Of a DNA stretch of 64,000 nt, positions 25,829 to 33,966 are shown piece after piece. How positions within the stretch are numbered: the first letter of the stretch is position 1; each line of letters begins with the position of its first letter. The DNA lies in NCBI RefSeq assembly GCF_009901565.1, contig NZ_WXEW01000012.1, forward strand, positions 1-64,000, given 5' to 3'. The notes under the pieces were generated by a model. That model was not told the origin of the DNA and ran no database searches. It saw nothing but the letters and a program-made list of their open reading frames with translations. The position numbers and the translations under genes are program-made. This DNA is from Herbidospora solisilvae (lineage in GTDB: Bacteria > Actinomycetota > Actinomycetes > Streptosporangiales > Streptosporangiaceae).

Positions 25829-26485
25829 ATGCAGAACGCGCGGGATCGACTCCTGCTCGCCGCGGCGGAGTTGCTGGAAGGCGGCGGCACGGTGTCCACG
25901 AGGGCGGTGTGCGAACGCGCCGGGGTGCAGGCCCCGACGCTGTACCACCACTTCGGCAGCAAGCAGGGCCTGATCGACGCCGTGGTGAACCACGGCTTCA
26001 CCCAGTACACGGCGGTCGAGAGCTCCGGCGACCCGCTGGGCGACCTGCGCGAGGGCTGGGACAGGCACGTGCGGTTCGGGCTGGAGCACCCGTCGTTCTA
26101 CGGGCTGCTCTACGGCCGGGCCGAGCCGGGAAAGCCCTGTGCCATCACCGCTCCCGCGCACGCCGCGTTGCGCGAGCGGTTGACCGCCGCCGCCGCCCAG
26201 GGCCTGCTCAAGGTGCCGGCGGACGACGCCGCCGAACAGGTGCTCGCCGCCAATGTCGGCATCACGCTCACCTTGATCAGCCAGCCGGAGCCTGACTTCG
26301 GGCTGTCCGGCCGCGTCCGCGAGGCCGCGCTGGCCGGAGTCCTGCACACGCCCTCCGCCGACGCCCCCGCGAACCGCGCGAGCGCCGCACTGACGTTGCG
26401 TGCGCTGGTCGGCGACGACCCGGGCGACCTCACCCCTGGCGAACGCGCGCTGCTCGGCGAACTGCTGGACCGCCTGGCCCGCTAG
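25829..26485 (+). CDS. TetR-family transcriptional regulator
   Basis: A 218-residue repressor. The N-terminal helix-turn-helix reads ARDRLLLAAAELLEGGG, VSTRAVCERAGVQAPTLYHH and FGSKQGLIDAV, followed by a helical C-terminal ligand domain (HVRFGLEHPSFYGLLYG). ATG at 25829 is selected because it lies just after the operator pair; upstream in-frame ATG codons lie in the divergent promoter. It presumably controls the SDR gene and itself. Confidence 0.9.
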   Translation: MQNARDRLLLAAAELLEGGGTVSTRAVCERAGVQAPTLYHHFGSKQGLIDAVVNHGFTQYTAVESSGDPLGDLREGWDRHVRFGLEHPSFYGLLYGRAEPGKPCAITAPAHAALRERLTAAAAQGLLKVPADDAAEQVLAANVGITLTLISQPEPDFGLSGRVREAALAGVLHTPSADAPANRASAALTLRALVGDDPGDLTPGERALLGELLDRLAR

Positions 26486-26585
26486 AGCACGCGGCCGGCG
26501 CCGGTTCGGTTTCCGTCGTTTCCGCGCCCTCCCGGACCGGGGCGTATTGGGAGGCGGCCGTACGCCGTGCGATGATGACGGCGCC

Positions 26586-27152
26586 ATGACTAGCGCCACC
26601 TCAGCATCGACGCCCTTCCGCGTCGTCCGGGCCGCCGTCTTCGCGACGGTCTCGGTCGTGCTGAGCGTCGGCGCGCACGCCTGGGCGGGCGGTTCGACCA
26701 CCGCGACGGCGGTGCTGGTGGCGCTGACCCTCTCGTTCCTGGTCGGGGTGGTCCTGGCGGGGCGCGAACGGTCGGCCCGGGTGATCTTCCCGGCGCTGGC
26801 GGGCTGCCAGGCCGTGCTCCACCTGCTGTTCTCCTACGCCCACACCGTCGAGCCGATGGCGCTCGGCCACCACCACCCGACCACGCTGCTGCCCAGCCTG
26901 AGCATGCTGCTCACCCACGCCTGGGCGGCCGGGCTCACGGCCCTGTGGCTGGCGCGGGGCGAGGCGCTCCTGTGGGCCCTGCTGCGCCGCCTCGACGTCC
27001 GCCTCCTGCTGTTGCTGCGCGTGGCGGTCGAACCCGCCCATCCGCAACCCGCCGCGCCCGCCGACCGGGTCGTCATCCCGGCGTCGGCGCCCCTCCGACA
27101 CGAGATCAGCCGCCGGGGGCCTCCCGGCAGCGTCAGCCTTCTCGCCGCCTGA
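26586..27152 (+). CDS. Polytopic membrane protein upstream of copper chaperone gene
   Basis: A 188-residue protein with four hydrophobic segments (VFATVSVVLSVGAHAWAGG, AVLVALTLSFLVGVVLAG, VIFPALAGCQAVLHLLFSY, SMLLTHAWAAGLTALWLA). The loop MALGHHHPTTLLPS with adjacent histidines and a His-containing helix could bind metal. The C-terminal tail is Pro/Arg-rich. The family is unnamed to me. Similar small membrane proteins commonly precede PCu(A)C chaperone genes in actinomycetes, and here the chaperone starts 60 nt downstream, so a role in copper handling is plausible. Confidence 0.75.
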   Translation: MTSATSASTPFRVVRAAVFATVSVVLSVGAHAWAGGSTTATAVLVALTLSFLVGVVLAGRERSARVIFPALAGCQAVLHLLFSYAHTVEPMALGHHHPTTLLPSLSMLLTHAWAAGLTALWLARGEALLWALLRRLDVRLLLLLRVAVEPAHPQPAAPADRVVIPASAPLRHEISRRGPPGSVSLLAA

Positions 27153-27212
27153 ACACGAGGTTCAGCGCGGCCCTCTGACGTTGCCGTCTTTCCCCGAAGG
27201 GTTCTTCTCATC

Positions 27213-27770
27213 ATGTCTTCGCGCCTCGCGCTGTCCCTGCTCGCCGTCGCCACCGCCGCCACGGTCGTCTCCTGCGGCTCCTCCGACACGCCGACCGCCG
27301 CCGCGCCGGCCGCTTCGGCCCCGGCCGCCTCCGCTCCCGCCGAGACCGCCCCCGCCGCTCCCGCGGCCGCCGCCCTGTCGATCACCGACCCGTGGGTGAA
27401 GACCGCCAAGGAGGGCATGACCGCCGCCTTCGGCACCCTGGTCAACAACTCCGGCGCCGACATCACCGTCGTCTCCGGCGCCAGCCCGCTGTCGTCGATG
27501 ATCGAGCTGCACGAGGTCGTCGACAAGGACGGCAAAATGGTCATGCAGCCCAAGCAGGGCGGATTCGTCATCCCGGCGGGCGGCTCCCACGAGCTCAAGC
27601 CCGGCGGCGACCACATCATGATCATGGACGCCAAGCAGGCCGTCGAGCCCGGCGCCGAGATCCCGTTCACCCTCACCCTCGCCGACGGCGGCACCTTCGA
27701 GTTCACCGCCGTCGGCAAGGACTTCGCGGGCGCCAAGGAGGACTACCAGCCCGGTTCGCACAATGGCTGA
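27213..27770 (+). CDS. PCu(A)C-type periplasmic copper chaperone lipoprotein
   Basis: A 185-residue lipoprotein. After the signal and lipobox (ATAATVVSC) comes an Ala/Pro-rich spacer, then the PCu(A)C domain: WVKTAKEGMTAAFGTLVNNS, a His in IELHEVVD, a Met in GKMVMQP, and a distal pair in GGDHIMIMD. Together these give the H-M...H-x-M copper-binding set. Such proteins deliver Cu(I) to extracytoplasmic enzymes. The stop overlaps the next gene, a DyP peroxidase. In Streptomyces a comparable pair (ECuC and DtpA) supports maturation of a copper radical oxidase. Confidence 0.9.
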   Translation: MSSRLALSLLAVATAATVVSCGSSDTPTAAAPAASAPAASAPAETAPAAPAAAALSITDPWVKTAKEGMTAAFGTLVNNSGADITVVSGASPLSSMIELHEVVDKDGKMVMQPKQGGFVIPAGGSHELKPGGDHIMIMDAKQAVEPGAEIPFTLTLADGGTFEFTAVGKDFAGAKEDYQPGSHNG

Positions 27771-28893
27771 CCTGACCCGCCGGGGACTGCTCGCCGGCGG
27801 CGTCGTGGCGGGGGTGGCCGCGTTCACCCCTGCCGCGTCGGCCCGCACCGGCGAGACCGTCGTCCCCTTCCACGGACCCCGCCAGGCCGGGATCGCCACC
27901 GAACCGCAGGCCCACGCCGTCTTCGTCGCCTTCGACCTGCGGAAGGACACCGATCGCGACGCCCTCCGGCGGATGATGCGGCTGCTCACCGACGACGCCA
28001 GGCGGCTCACCCAGGGCCGCCCGGCGCTCGCCGACACCGAACCCGAACTGGCGGCCCCCGCCGCGCGCCTGACCGTGACGTTCGGTTTCGGTCCCGGCCT
28101 GTACGCCCATGCCGCCCTGACGTCCCCGATCAAGCCCCTGCCCAAGTTCACCGTCGACAAGCTGGAGAAGAGGTGGAGCGGCGGCGACCTGCTGGTGCAG
28201 ATCTGCGCCGACGACCCGCTGACCGTCAGCCACGCCCTCCGGATGATCGTCAAGGACGCCCGCTCGTTCGCGACGGTCCGCTGGACCCAGCGCGGTTTCC
28301 GCCGTGCCGCCGGCACCCAGCCGGGCGGCCAGACCCAGCGCAACGTCATGGGCCAGATGGACGGCACCGCCAACCCGAAGCCCGGCACCGCCGACTTCGA
28401 CCTCGCGGTCTGGCGGCCCGACCACTCGACCCAGCTCGTCGTCCGCAGAATCAGGGCCGAACTGGAGACCTGGGACGCCGCCGACGTCGTGGCCAAGGAG
28501 TTCACCATCGGCCGCCGCCTGTCGACCGGCGCGCCCCTGACCGGCACCCGGGAGCAGGACCCGCCCGACCTCGCCGCCAAGGGCGCCCACGGCTTCCCGG
28601 TCATCTCCGAGTACGCCCACATCCGCCGCGCCCACGTCGGCGACCCGCGGCTCCGCATCCTGCGGCGCCCGTACAACTACGACGAGGACGTCACCGCGCA
28701 GGGCCACGCCGACTCGGGCCTGATCTTCGCCTCCTACCAGGCGGACATCGAGCGCCAGTTCGTGCCGATCCAGCGGCAGCTCGCCGAGGCCGACCTGCTC
28801 AACGAGTGGATCACCCCGATCGGGTCGGCGGTGTTCGTCATCCCGCCGGGCTGCGACGAGAAGGGCTGGATCGGCCAGGAGGTCCTGTCATGA
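27763..28893 (+). CDS. Tat-exported DyP-type heme peroxidase
   Basis: A 376-residue dye-decolourising peroxidase. A twin-arginine signal (LTRRGLLAGGVVAGVAAF) is followed by the DyP fold. The distal Asp lies in GQMDGTANPKPG (the family GxxDG motif), and the likely proximal His in EYAHIRRAHV. PYNYDEDV and LIFASYQADIERQFVPIQ are C-terminal DyP signatures. It oxidises substrates with hydrogen peroxide outside the cytoplasm. The ATG at 27763 overlaps the copper chaperone gene end by 8 nt, so the two are translationally coupled. Confidence 0.93.
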   Translation: MADLTRRGLLAGGVVAGVAAFTPAASARTGETVVPFHGPRQAGIATEPQAHAVFVAFDLRKDTDRDALRRMMRLLTDDARRLTQGRPALADTEPELAAPAARLTVTFGFGPGLYAHAALTSPIKPLPKFTVDKLEKRWSGGDLLVQICADDPLTVSHALRMIVKDARSFATVRWTQRGFRRAAGTQPGGQTQRNVMGQMDGTANPKPGTADFDLAVWRPDHSTQLVVRRIRAELETWDAADVVAKEFTIGRRLSTGAPLTGTREQDPPDLAAKGAHGFPVISEYAHIRRAHVGDPRLRILRRPYNYDEDVTAQGHADSGLIFASYQADIERQFVPIQRQLAEADLLNEWITPIGSAVFVIPPGCDEKGWIGQEVLS

Positions 28894-29148
28894 GGCCGCC
28901 GCGCACTCGGCTCGCCTCGTCGTGGACGGCGGCTTGAGCACTTCCGTTACGGCTCCGCGTGGTCGGCGCCGACGGCCGCTCCCGGTCCGCGCCGCCGGCG
29001 GCGGCGACCGGTCGTGTTCCGGTTCGCCGGGCGACGGGTTTCCTCTGACGCAGACCGGGTCTAGGCGGCTCGCCGCTTTTGTCCCTACAATCATCGCCGA
29101 CACATGGTTATCATCACCACTTTCATCGCACTGCGGGAGCGTCGGCGC

Positions 29149-30162
29149 ATGTCTGAACGGGTCGGGGTCGAGGTCTCCGAGGAGGTGCCGCCGCCCGAAT
29201 GGGGGCGGCGGCAGCCGTTGGGCGCCGTCAGTCCATGGATCTTCGTGGTGGTCGTCGGGCTGCTGCTGCTCGGACGGCTGGTGTTCGCGCCCTATCTGAC
29301 GGCCCCGGCGTTACAGGCCTGGGCGACGATCTTCGTGGCGATCTGCGTCCAGGCGCTGCCCTTCCTGGCCTTCGGGGTGCTGCTGTCGGCGGCGATCACC
29401 GCGTTCGTGCCGGCCTCGTTCTGGACCCGGGCGCTGCCGAAGCGGCCGTTCCTGGCGGTGCCGGTGGCGGGGGCGGCCGGGGCGGTGCTGCCGGGTTGCG
29501 AGTGCGCGTCGGTGCCGGTCGCGTCCGGGCTGATGTCGCGGGGCGTGACGCCCGCCGCCGCGCTGGCGTTCCTGCTGGCCTCGCCCGCGATCAACCCGGT
29601 GGTGATCGTCGCCACGGTGGTGGCCTTCCCCGGCGAGCCCATGATGGCCGTGGCCCGGTTCGGGGCCTCGCTCGTCGTCGCGGTCGTGGCCGGCTGGGTG
29701 TGGTTGCGGTTCGGCCGCGCCGACTGGTTGCGCATCCCCTCGCGCCCCGTCGGGCACGGGCCGAAATGGCGCTCGTTCGTCGAGGCCATGCGCCATGACT
29801 TCCTGCACGCGGGCGGGTTCCTCGTCGTCGGCGGGGCCACCGCGGCGACGATGAACGTGGTGGTGCCCCGCGCGTGGCTGGAGTCGGTCGCCGGGATCCC
29901 GGTGCTGTCGGTGCTGGTCCTGGCGCTGCTCGCGGTGATTCTCTCGATCTGCTCGGAGGCCGACGCCTTCGTGGCGGCCTCGCTGACCGCCTTCTCGCCG
30001 ACAGCCAAGCTCGCGTTCCTGGTGGTCGGGCCCATGGTCGACCTGAAGCTGATCGCCCTGCAGACGGGCACCTTCGGGCGGCGGTTCGCCGCCCGCTTCA
30101 TCCCGCTGACCTTTGTTCTCGCGGTGGTCGTCAGCATGGCGGCCGGGGAGGTCCTGTTGTGA
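29149..30162 (+). CDS. DUF318-type permease
   Basis: A 337-residue membrane protein of the DUF318 / ArsP-like superfamily, with about eight hydrophobic segments in two halves. Conserved patterns are VLPGCECASVPVASGLM (Cys pair) and AFLLASPAINPVVIV in the first half, and ILSICSEADAFVAASLTAF in the second. It pairs with a TIGR03943 protein, as in the YcgR/YcgQ pairs reported under metal control in several bacteria. ATG at 29149 has GGAG upstream (an earlier ATG is at 29104). One TTA codon is present at 29311. Substrate unknown; transition-metal related by association. Confidence 0.85.
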   Translation: MSERVGVEVSEEVPPPEWGRRQPLGAVSPWIFVVVVGLLLLGRLVFAPYLTAPALQAWATIFVAICVQALPFLAFGVLLSAAITAFVPASFWTRALPKRPFLAVPVAGAAGAVLPGCECASVPVASGLMSRGVTPAAALAFLLASPAINPVVIVATVVAFPGEPMMAVARFGASLVVAVVAGWVWLRFGRADWLRIPSRPVGHGPKWRSFVEAMRHDFLHAGGFLVVGGATAATMNVVVPRAWLESVAGIPVLSVLVLALLAVILSICSEADAFVAASLTAFSPTAKLAFLVVGPMVDLKLIALQTGTFGRRFAARFIPLTFVLAVVVSMAAGEVLL

Positions 30163-30872
30163 ACCGGCTGACCCAGAGCATGATCCTCATCCTTCTCGGC
30201 GGCGCGGTGTTGCGGATCACCACCGTGTCCACCACCTACCTGAACTACGTCAAGCCGGGCTTCCGGCCCTTCCTGATCGCGGCGGGCGTGGTGGTCCTCC
30301 TGCTGGGCGTGATCGGCCTCGTCCAGGAGTGGAGAGGAGCGACCGCCCACGAGGACGACCACGACCACTCGCATGCGCCCGGAGTGGCCTGGCTGCTGAC
30401 GCTTCCCGTCTTCGCCATCTTCCTCATCGCCCCGCCCGCCCTCGGCGCCTTCTCGGCGAAGGCGGAGGAGCCCCAGGCGCGGCCGGTGGCCGCCGCCGAG
30501 CCGTACGACGCCCTCTCGGCCGGGACGGTCAACGAGATGACCATCGGCGAGTTCGTCGGCCGGGCGTGGGGCGAGTCGGCCGACTCGCTGGTGGGGCAGC
30601 AGGTCAGGCTGACCGGGTTCGCCGTGCCGTCGGAGCGGAAGAGGGACCGCTGGTATCTGGCCCGGATCCAGATCGCCTGCTGCGCCGCCGACGGCGTCGC
30701 CCTGAAGGTGGCCGTGCTCGACGCCGACATGCCGCCGGAGAACACCTGGGTCGAGGTGGTCGGCACGTGGAAGCGGCCTCCGTCCGGAAAACTGGAACCC
30801 GGCATCATCGCCCCCGAGCTGACCGCCACCTCGATCACCTCGATCCCGCAGCCGGTCGAACCGTACGAGTGA
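30159..30872 (+). CDS. TIGR03943 (DUF1980) family protein, partner of DUF318 permease
   Basis: A 237-residue protein with two N-terminal membrane segments separated from a third by a His/Asp-rich stretch (HEDDHDHSHAPG, residues about 64-75) that looks metal-binding. The C-terminal soluble domain has RLTGFAVPSERKRDRWYLAR and IACCAADGVALKV, conserved in the family. GTG at 30159 overlaps the permease stop. The two genes form a unit; the convergent MFS gene overlaps its 3' end by 38 nt. Confidence 0.85.
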   Translation: MNRLTQSMILILLGGAVLRITTVSTTYLNYVKPGFRPFLIAAGVVVLLLGVIGLVQEWRGATAHEDDHDHSHAPGVAWLLTLPVFAIFLIAPPALGAFSAKAEEPQARPVAAAEPYDALSAGTVNEMTIGEFVGRAWGESADSLVGQQVRLTGFAVPSERKRDRWYLARIQIACCAADGVALKVAVLDADMPPENTWVEVVGTWKRPPSGKLEPGIIAPELTATSITSIPQPVEPYE

Positions 30873-32109
30873 CCCCCAGCAGGCCCGCGCGCAGCGCCAC
30901 CAGCCAGGCCGCGCCGGGCAGCGCCATGCACGCGCCGAGGATCGGCAGCAGCGCCGCCGGTCCCAGCGCGTCGAGCAGGGCCCCGGAGACCACGGCCGAG
31001 ACGCCCAGCGAGGCCGTCGCCGTCGCGCTCCACAACGACACCACCCGCCCGCGCAGCTCGTTGGGGGAGTGGCCGAGCAGGATGGCCATCGACACCGGCC
31101 CGTAGACGACGTCCACGCAGGCGGCGGCCCCCCAGACCGCCAGCGCCCCCAGTGCGCTCGACGGCAGGCCGAGCGCGGCGGTGAGCAGGCCCTCCCCGAG
31201 GCACGACAACCCCAGGACGACCAGCCGCCGTTCCTCGGGCAGCCGCTTCAGCCGGGGCGCGGCGACCAGCAGCACGACCGCCCCGGCCAGCCCCTGCACC
31301 GCGTAGAACCAGCCCGTGCCGCCGTCGCCCAGGTCGTGGACCTGCACGGCCAGCGCCGTCATGGCCGTGATCGACCCGCCCAGGCCCAGGCAGAACACCG
31401 CCTCCAGGAGCAGCAGGGCCGAGACGAGCCGGCTGCGCCGGACCGCCCGCAGCCCTTCGCGGAACGCCCGAAGCCCGCGCGCCGCCCCCGGCGAGGTGTC
31501 GCCGCGCCGGTCGCCGCGCCGGACCTTGGCCGTGAAGTACAACGACACCAGGAACGACACCGCGTTCACCACGAAGGCCCACCGCCAGCCGACCAGGGTG
31601 ACGGCGGCGGCCCCGGCCAGCCCGCCGACCGCCTGGAACAGCAGCCCGTTGACCTGCACCGCCGCTGCGTAGAGCACGCCCTCCTCCGGCCGCACCAGCG
31701 ACGGCATCCAGGCGTTGCGGGCGGCCTGGAAGACGAAGCCGACGGCGGCCGAGGCGAAGGTGAGCGGGTAGGCGAGCCAGACCGTGCCGGGGCTGTCGGC
31801 CAGCAGGAACGCCAGCGCGAGCACGGCGAGCACACCGTCGCCGGCCAGCATGATCGTCCTGCGGTCGAGCCGGTCGGCCAGCACCCCGCCCCAGGTCCCG
31901 AACAGGATGCCGGGCAGGTAGCGCATGGCCAGTGAGGCGCCGGCGGCCACGGCGGCGCCGGTGTGTTCGTACAACATCGCGAACACGGCGACGGCGGTGA
32001 ACCAGCCTCCGCAGACGCTGACCAGGTTGCCCAGCCACAACAACCGGAAGTCCCGGTTCCCGGCCAGCAACGAGCCCAGGCCGGGGGCGCTCCGCTCCTC
32101 TTCGGTCAC
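30835..32109 (-). CDS. MFS transporter (enterobactin-exporter-like fold)
   Basis: A 424-residue major-facilitator protein with 12 predicted hydrophobic segments. The start is FRLLWLGNLVSVCGGWFTAV, and the conserved loop 2-3 motif is FGTWGGVLADRLDRRTIML. This DHA3/EntS-like type often exports siderophores, drugs or peptides. GTG at 32109 is used; a longer frame starting at 32151 lies in the promoter. It is divergent from the RiPP/metallophore operon, sharing a control region with two Zur/Fur-like boxes, so export of the product or an intermediate is a reasonable inference. Confidence 0.85.
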   Translation of the reverse strand: MTEEERSAPGLGSLLAGNRDFRLLWLGNLVSVCGGWFTAVAVFAMLYEHTGAAVAAGASLAMRYLPGILFGTWGGVLADRLDRRTIMLAGDGVLAVLALAFLLADSPGTVWLAYPLTFASAAVGFVFQAARNAWMPSLVRPEEGVLYAAAVQVNGLLFQAVGGLAGAAAVTLVGWRWAFVVNAVSFLVSLYFTAKVRRGDRRGDTSPGAARGLRAFREGLRAVRRSRLVSALLLLEAVFCLGLGGSITAMTALAVQVHDLGDGGTGWFYAVQGLAGAVVLLVAAPRLKRLPEERRLVVLGLSCLGEGLLTAALGLPSSALGALAVWGAAACVDVVYGPVSMAILLGHSPNELRGRVVSLWSATATASLGVSAVVSGALLDALGPAALLPILGACMALPGAAWLVALRAGLLGVTRTVRPAAGSR

Positions 32110-32130
32110 GTCAGGACCGTACCGTGCAAA

Positions 32131-32188
32131 GAAAATGAAAACCATCCCCAAAATTTCGTTGACAATGAAAATCGTTAGCGCCTAGCGT
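32131..32188. promoter_or_regulatory. Promoter with two Zur/Fur-like boxes, start of the RiPP operon
   Basis: TTGACA (32159-32164) and TAGCGT (32183-32188) are separated by 18 nt and point toward the operon. Inside the spacer lies AATGAAAATCGTTA (32164-32177), matching the left half and centre of the actinobacterial Zur/Fur 7-1-7 pattern (TGAAAATnATTTTCA). A second element, GAAAATGAAAACCAT (32131-32145), faces the divergent MFS gene. A repressor bound there would block the -35/-10 pair. Zinc versus iron specificity cannot be told from the half-conserved boxes. Confidence 0.6.
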
Positions 32189-32223
32189 CTCTCCCGGTTC
32201 ACCCGACAGGAAGGAGGCGAAAC

Positions 32224-33966
32224 GTGCTCGTCCAGCGGCGCATGCTGCGTCTGGCGCGTGGCGCCTTCGGCCCCGTGGCGGCGACCGCCCTGCTCTCGCT
32301 CCTTTCGGCGGCGTCGGGGGCGGGGCAGGCGGTCGCGCTCGTCGAGACGATCCGGCGCGCCCTCATCTCCGGCGCGCCGGATCCCGGCGAGGTGGGCGGG
32401 CCGCTGGTGCTGACGGGACTGTTCACCCTGCTGCGCTGCCTGTTCTTATGGGGCCGCGACCAGGCGGCGAACCGGACGGCGTCGCTGGTCCAGGCCCGGT
32501 TGCGGCTGCGGCTGGCCGAGCGCCTGCTCGACCTGGGGCCCGGTCACACGGTCACCGCGCCGGCCGGGACGCTGCGGACCACGATCGCCGACGGCGTGGA
32601 GGCGATCCGCGCCTACGTGGGCTTCTACCTGCCGCAGGTGGTCGTGAGCGTGGGCGGTCCGCTGATCATCGTGGCCGTGCTGACCTGGCACGATCCGGTG
32701 GCGGGCACGATCACCGGGACCTGCGTGGTGCTGGTGCCCGCGTCCAAGCCCTTCTGGCGGCGCATCATGGGCACGCGGTCCCAGCGGCACTGGACGGCGT
32801 ACGAGAACTTCGCCGCCCGGGTGCTCGACGCCCTGCAGGGCATGACGACCCTGAAGGCGCTGGGCGCGACCGGCGTCTACGGCCACCGGCTCCGGCGCGA
32901 CGCCCTGGCGCTCTACCGCGCGACCATGGGCGACCTCGCCGCCTCCAGCTCCGTCTACGTCGTCAGCGCGTTCCTCATGTCGGCGGGCACGAGCCTGGCG
33001 GTGGTGGTGGCCGCGATCCGCCACTCCACCGGCCACCTCGACGCTGCCGGGCTGCTCCTGATCGCCTGGCTCACCGCGGAGGCCTTCCGCCCGCTGCTCG
33101 AACTGCAGAACTACTGGCACGAGGGCTTCCACGGCCTGGCCGCGGGCAAGGGCGTCTTCGCCCTGCTGGACGCCGAGGCGCCCGCCCCCGCACCGGCCAC
33201 GCCGGTCCGGAGGCGGCCGTCGAACCGGCCGCCCCGGCTGGTCCTGCGCGAGGTCACCTTCACCTACCCAGGCGCGGCCCGCCCCGCCTTGCGCGGGGTC
33301 GGCCTGGTCGTCGAACCGGGCACGACCCTGGCCGTCACCGGGCGGTCGGGATCGGGCAAGTCCACCGTGGTCACCCTGCTCCAGCGCTACCTCGACCCGC
33401 AGAGCGGCCAGATCCTGGCCGACGGCGTCGACCTGCGCGACCTCGACCGCGACGAGGTCCGCGCGATGACCGCCGTGGTCGCCCAGGACACCCACCTCTT
33501 CCACGGCACGATCGCCGGGAACCTGCGGCTGGCCCGGCCGGACGCCGACCTCGCCGCCCTCAGGGACGCCGCCCGCCGCGCCCGGATCCTCGACCTCATC
33601 GAGGGCCTGCCGGACGGCTTCGACACCGTCGTCGGCGAACGCGGAGCCCGCCTGTCGGGCGGCGAACGCCAGCGGATCGCGATCGCGCGGGCCCTGCTGA
33701 AGGACGCGCCGGTGCTCATCCTCGACGAGGCCACCTCGGCCGTCGACGGCGAGACCGAGGCGGCCCTGCGCGACGCGCTGGGCGAACTGCGGGCCGGCCG
33801 CACCACGATCATGATCGCGCACCGTCTGTCCAGCCTCGTCGACGCCGACACGGTCGCCGTCCTGGACGACGGCGACCTGGTCGAGCACGGCGCGCCCGCC
33901 GACCTCGCCCGGCGCGCCGGAGCCTGGTCGGACCTGGTCGCGGCGCAGGCCGGAGGCGCACGATGA
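32224..33966 (+). CDS. ABC transporter half, TMD-NBD fusion (CydD/IrtA-like), first gene of RiPP operon
   Basis: A 580-residue type-IV-fold ABC protein. Residues 1-310 hold six membrane segments. The C-terminal ATPase has Walker A TGRSGSGKSTVVTL, Q-loop VVAQDTHLFHG, signature LSGGERQRIAIARAL and Walker B LILDEATSAVDG. GTG at 32224 follows AAGGAGG. Codon 75 is TTA (32446-32448). It overlaps the next ABC half by 4 nt, so the two form a heterodimer. Paired TMD-NBD proteins can export peptides (RiPP transport) or, like IrtAB and YbtPQ, import metallophores; direction is open here. Confidence 0.9.
   Translation: MLVQRRMLRLARGAFGPVAATALLSLLSAASGAGQAVALVETIRRALISGAPDPGEVGGPLVLTGLFTLLRCLFLWGRDQAANRTASLVQARLRLRLAERLLDLGPGHTVTAPAGTLRTTIADGVEAIRAYVGFYLPQVVVSVGGPLIIVAVLTWHDPVAGTITGTCVVLVPASKPFWRRIMGTRSQRHWTAYENFAARVLDALQGMTTLKALGATGVYGHRLRRDALALYRATMGDLAASSSVYVVSAFLMSAGTSLAVVVAAIRHSTGHLDAAGLLLIAWLTAEAFRPLLELQNYWHEGFHGLAAGKGVFALLDAEAPAPAPATPVRRRPSNRPPRLVLREVTFTYPGAARPALRGVGLVVEPGTTLAVTGRSGSGKSTVVTLLQRYLDPQSGQILADGVDLRDLDRDEVRAMTAVVAQDTHLFHGTIAGNLRLARPDADLAALRDAARRARILDLIEGLPDGFDTVVGERGARLSGGERQRIAIARALLKDAPVLILDEATSAVDGETEAALRDALGELRAGRTTIMIAHRLSSLVDADTVAVLDDGDLVEHGAPADLARRAGAWSDLVAAQAGGAR

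Noticed and set aside
29085-29125. Possible Zur box upstream of the DUF318 permease gene
   Set aside because: Only a poor half-match (GGTTATCATC...TTTCAT) is visible; no palindrome comparable to the one at 32164.
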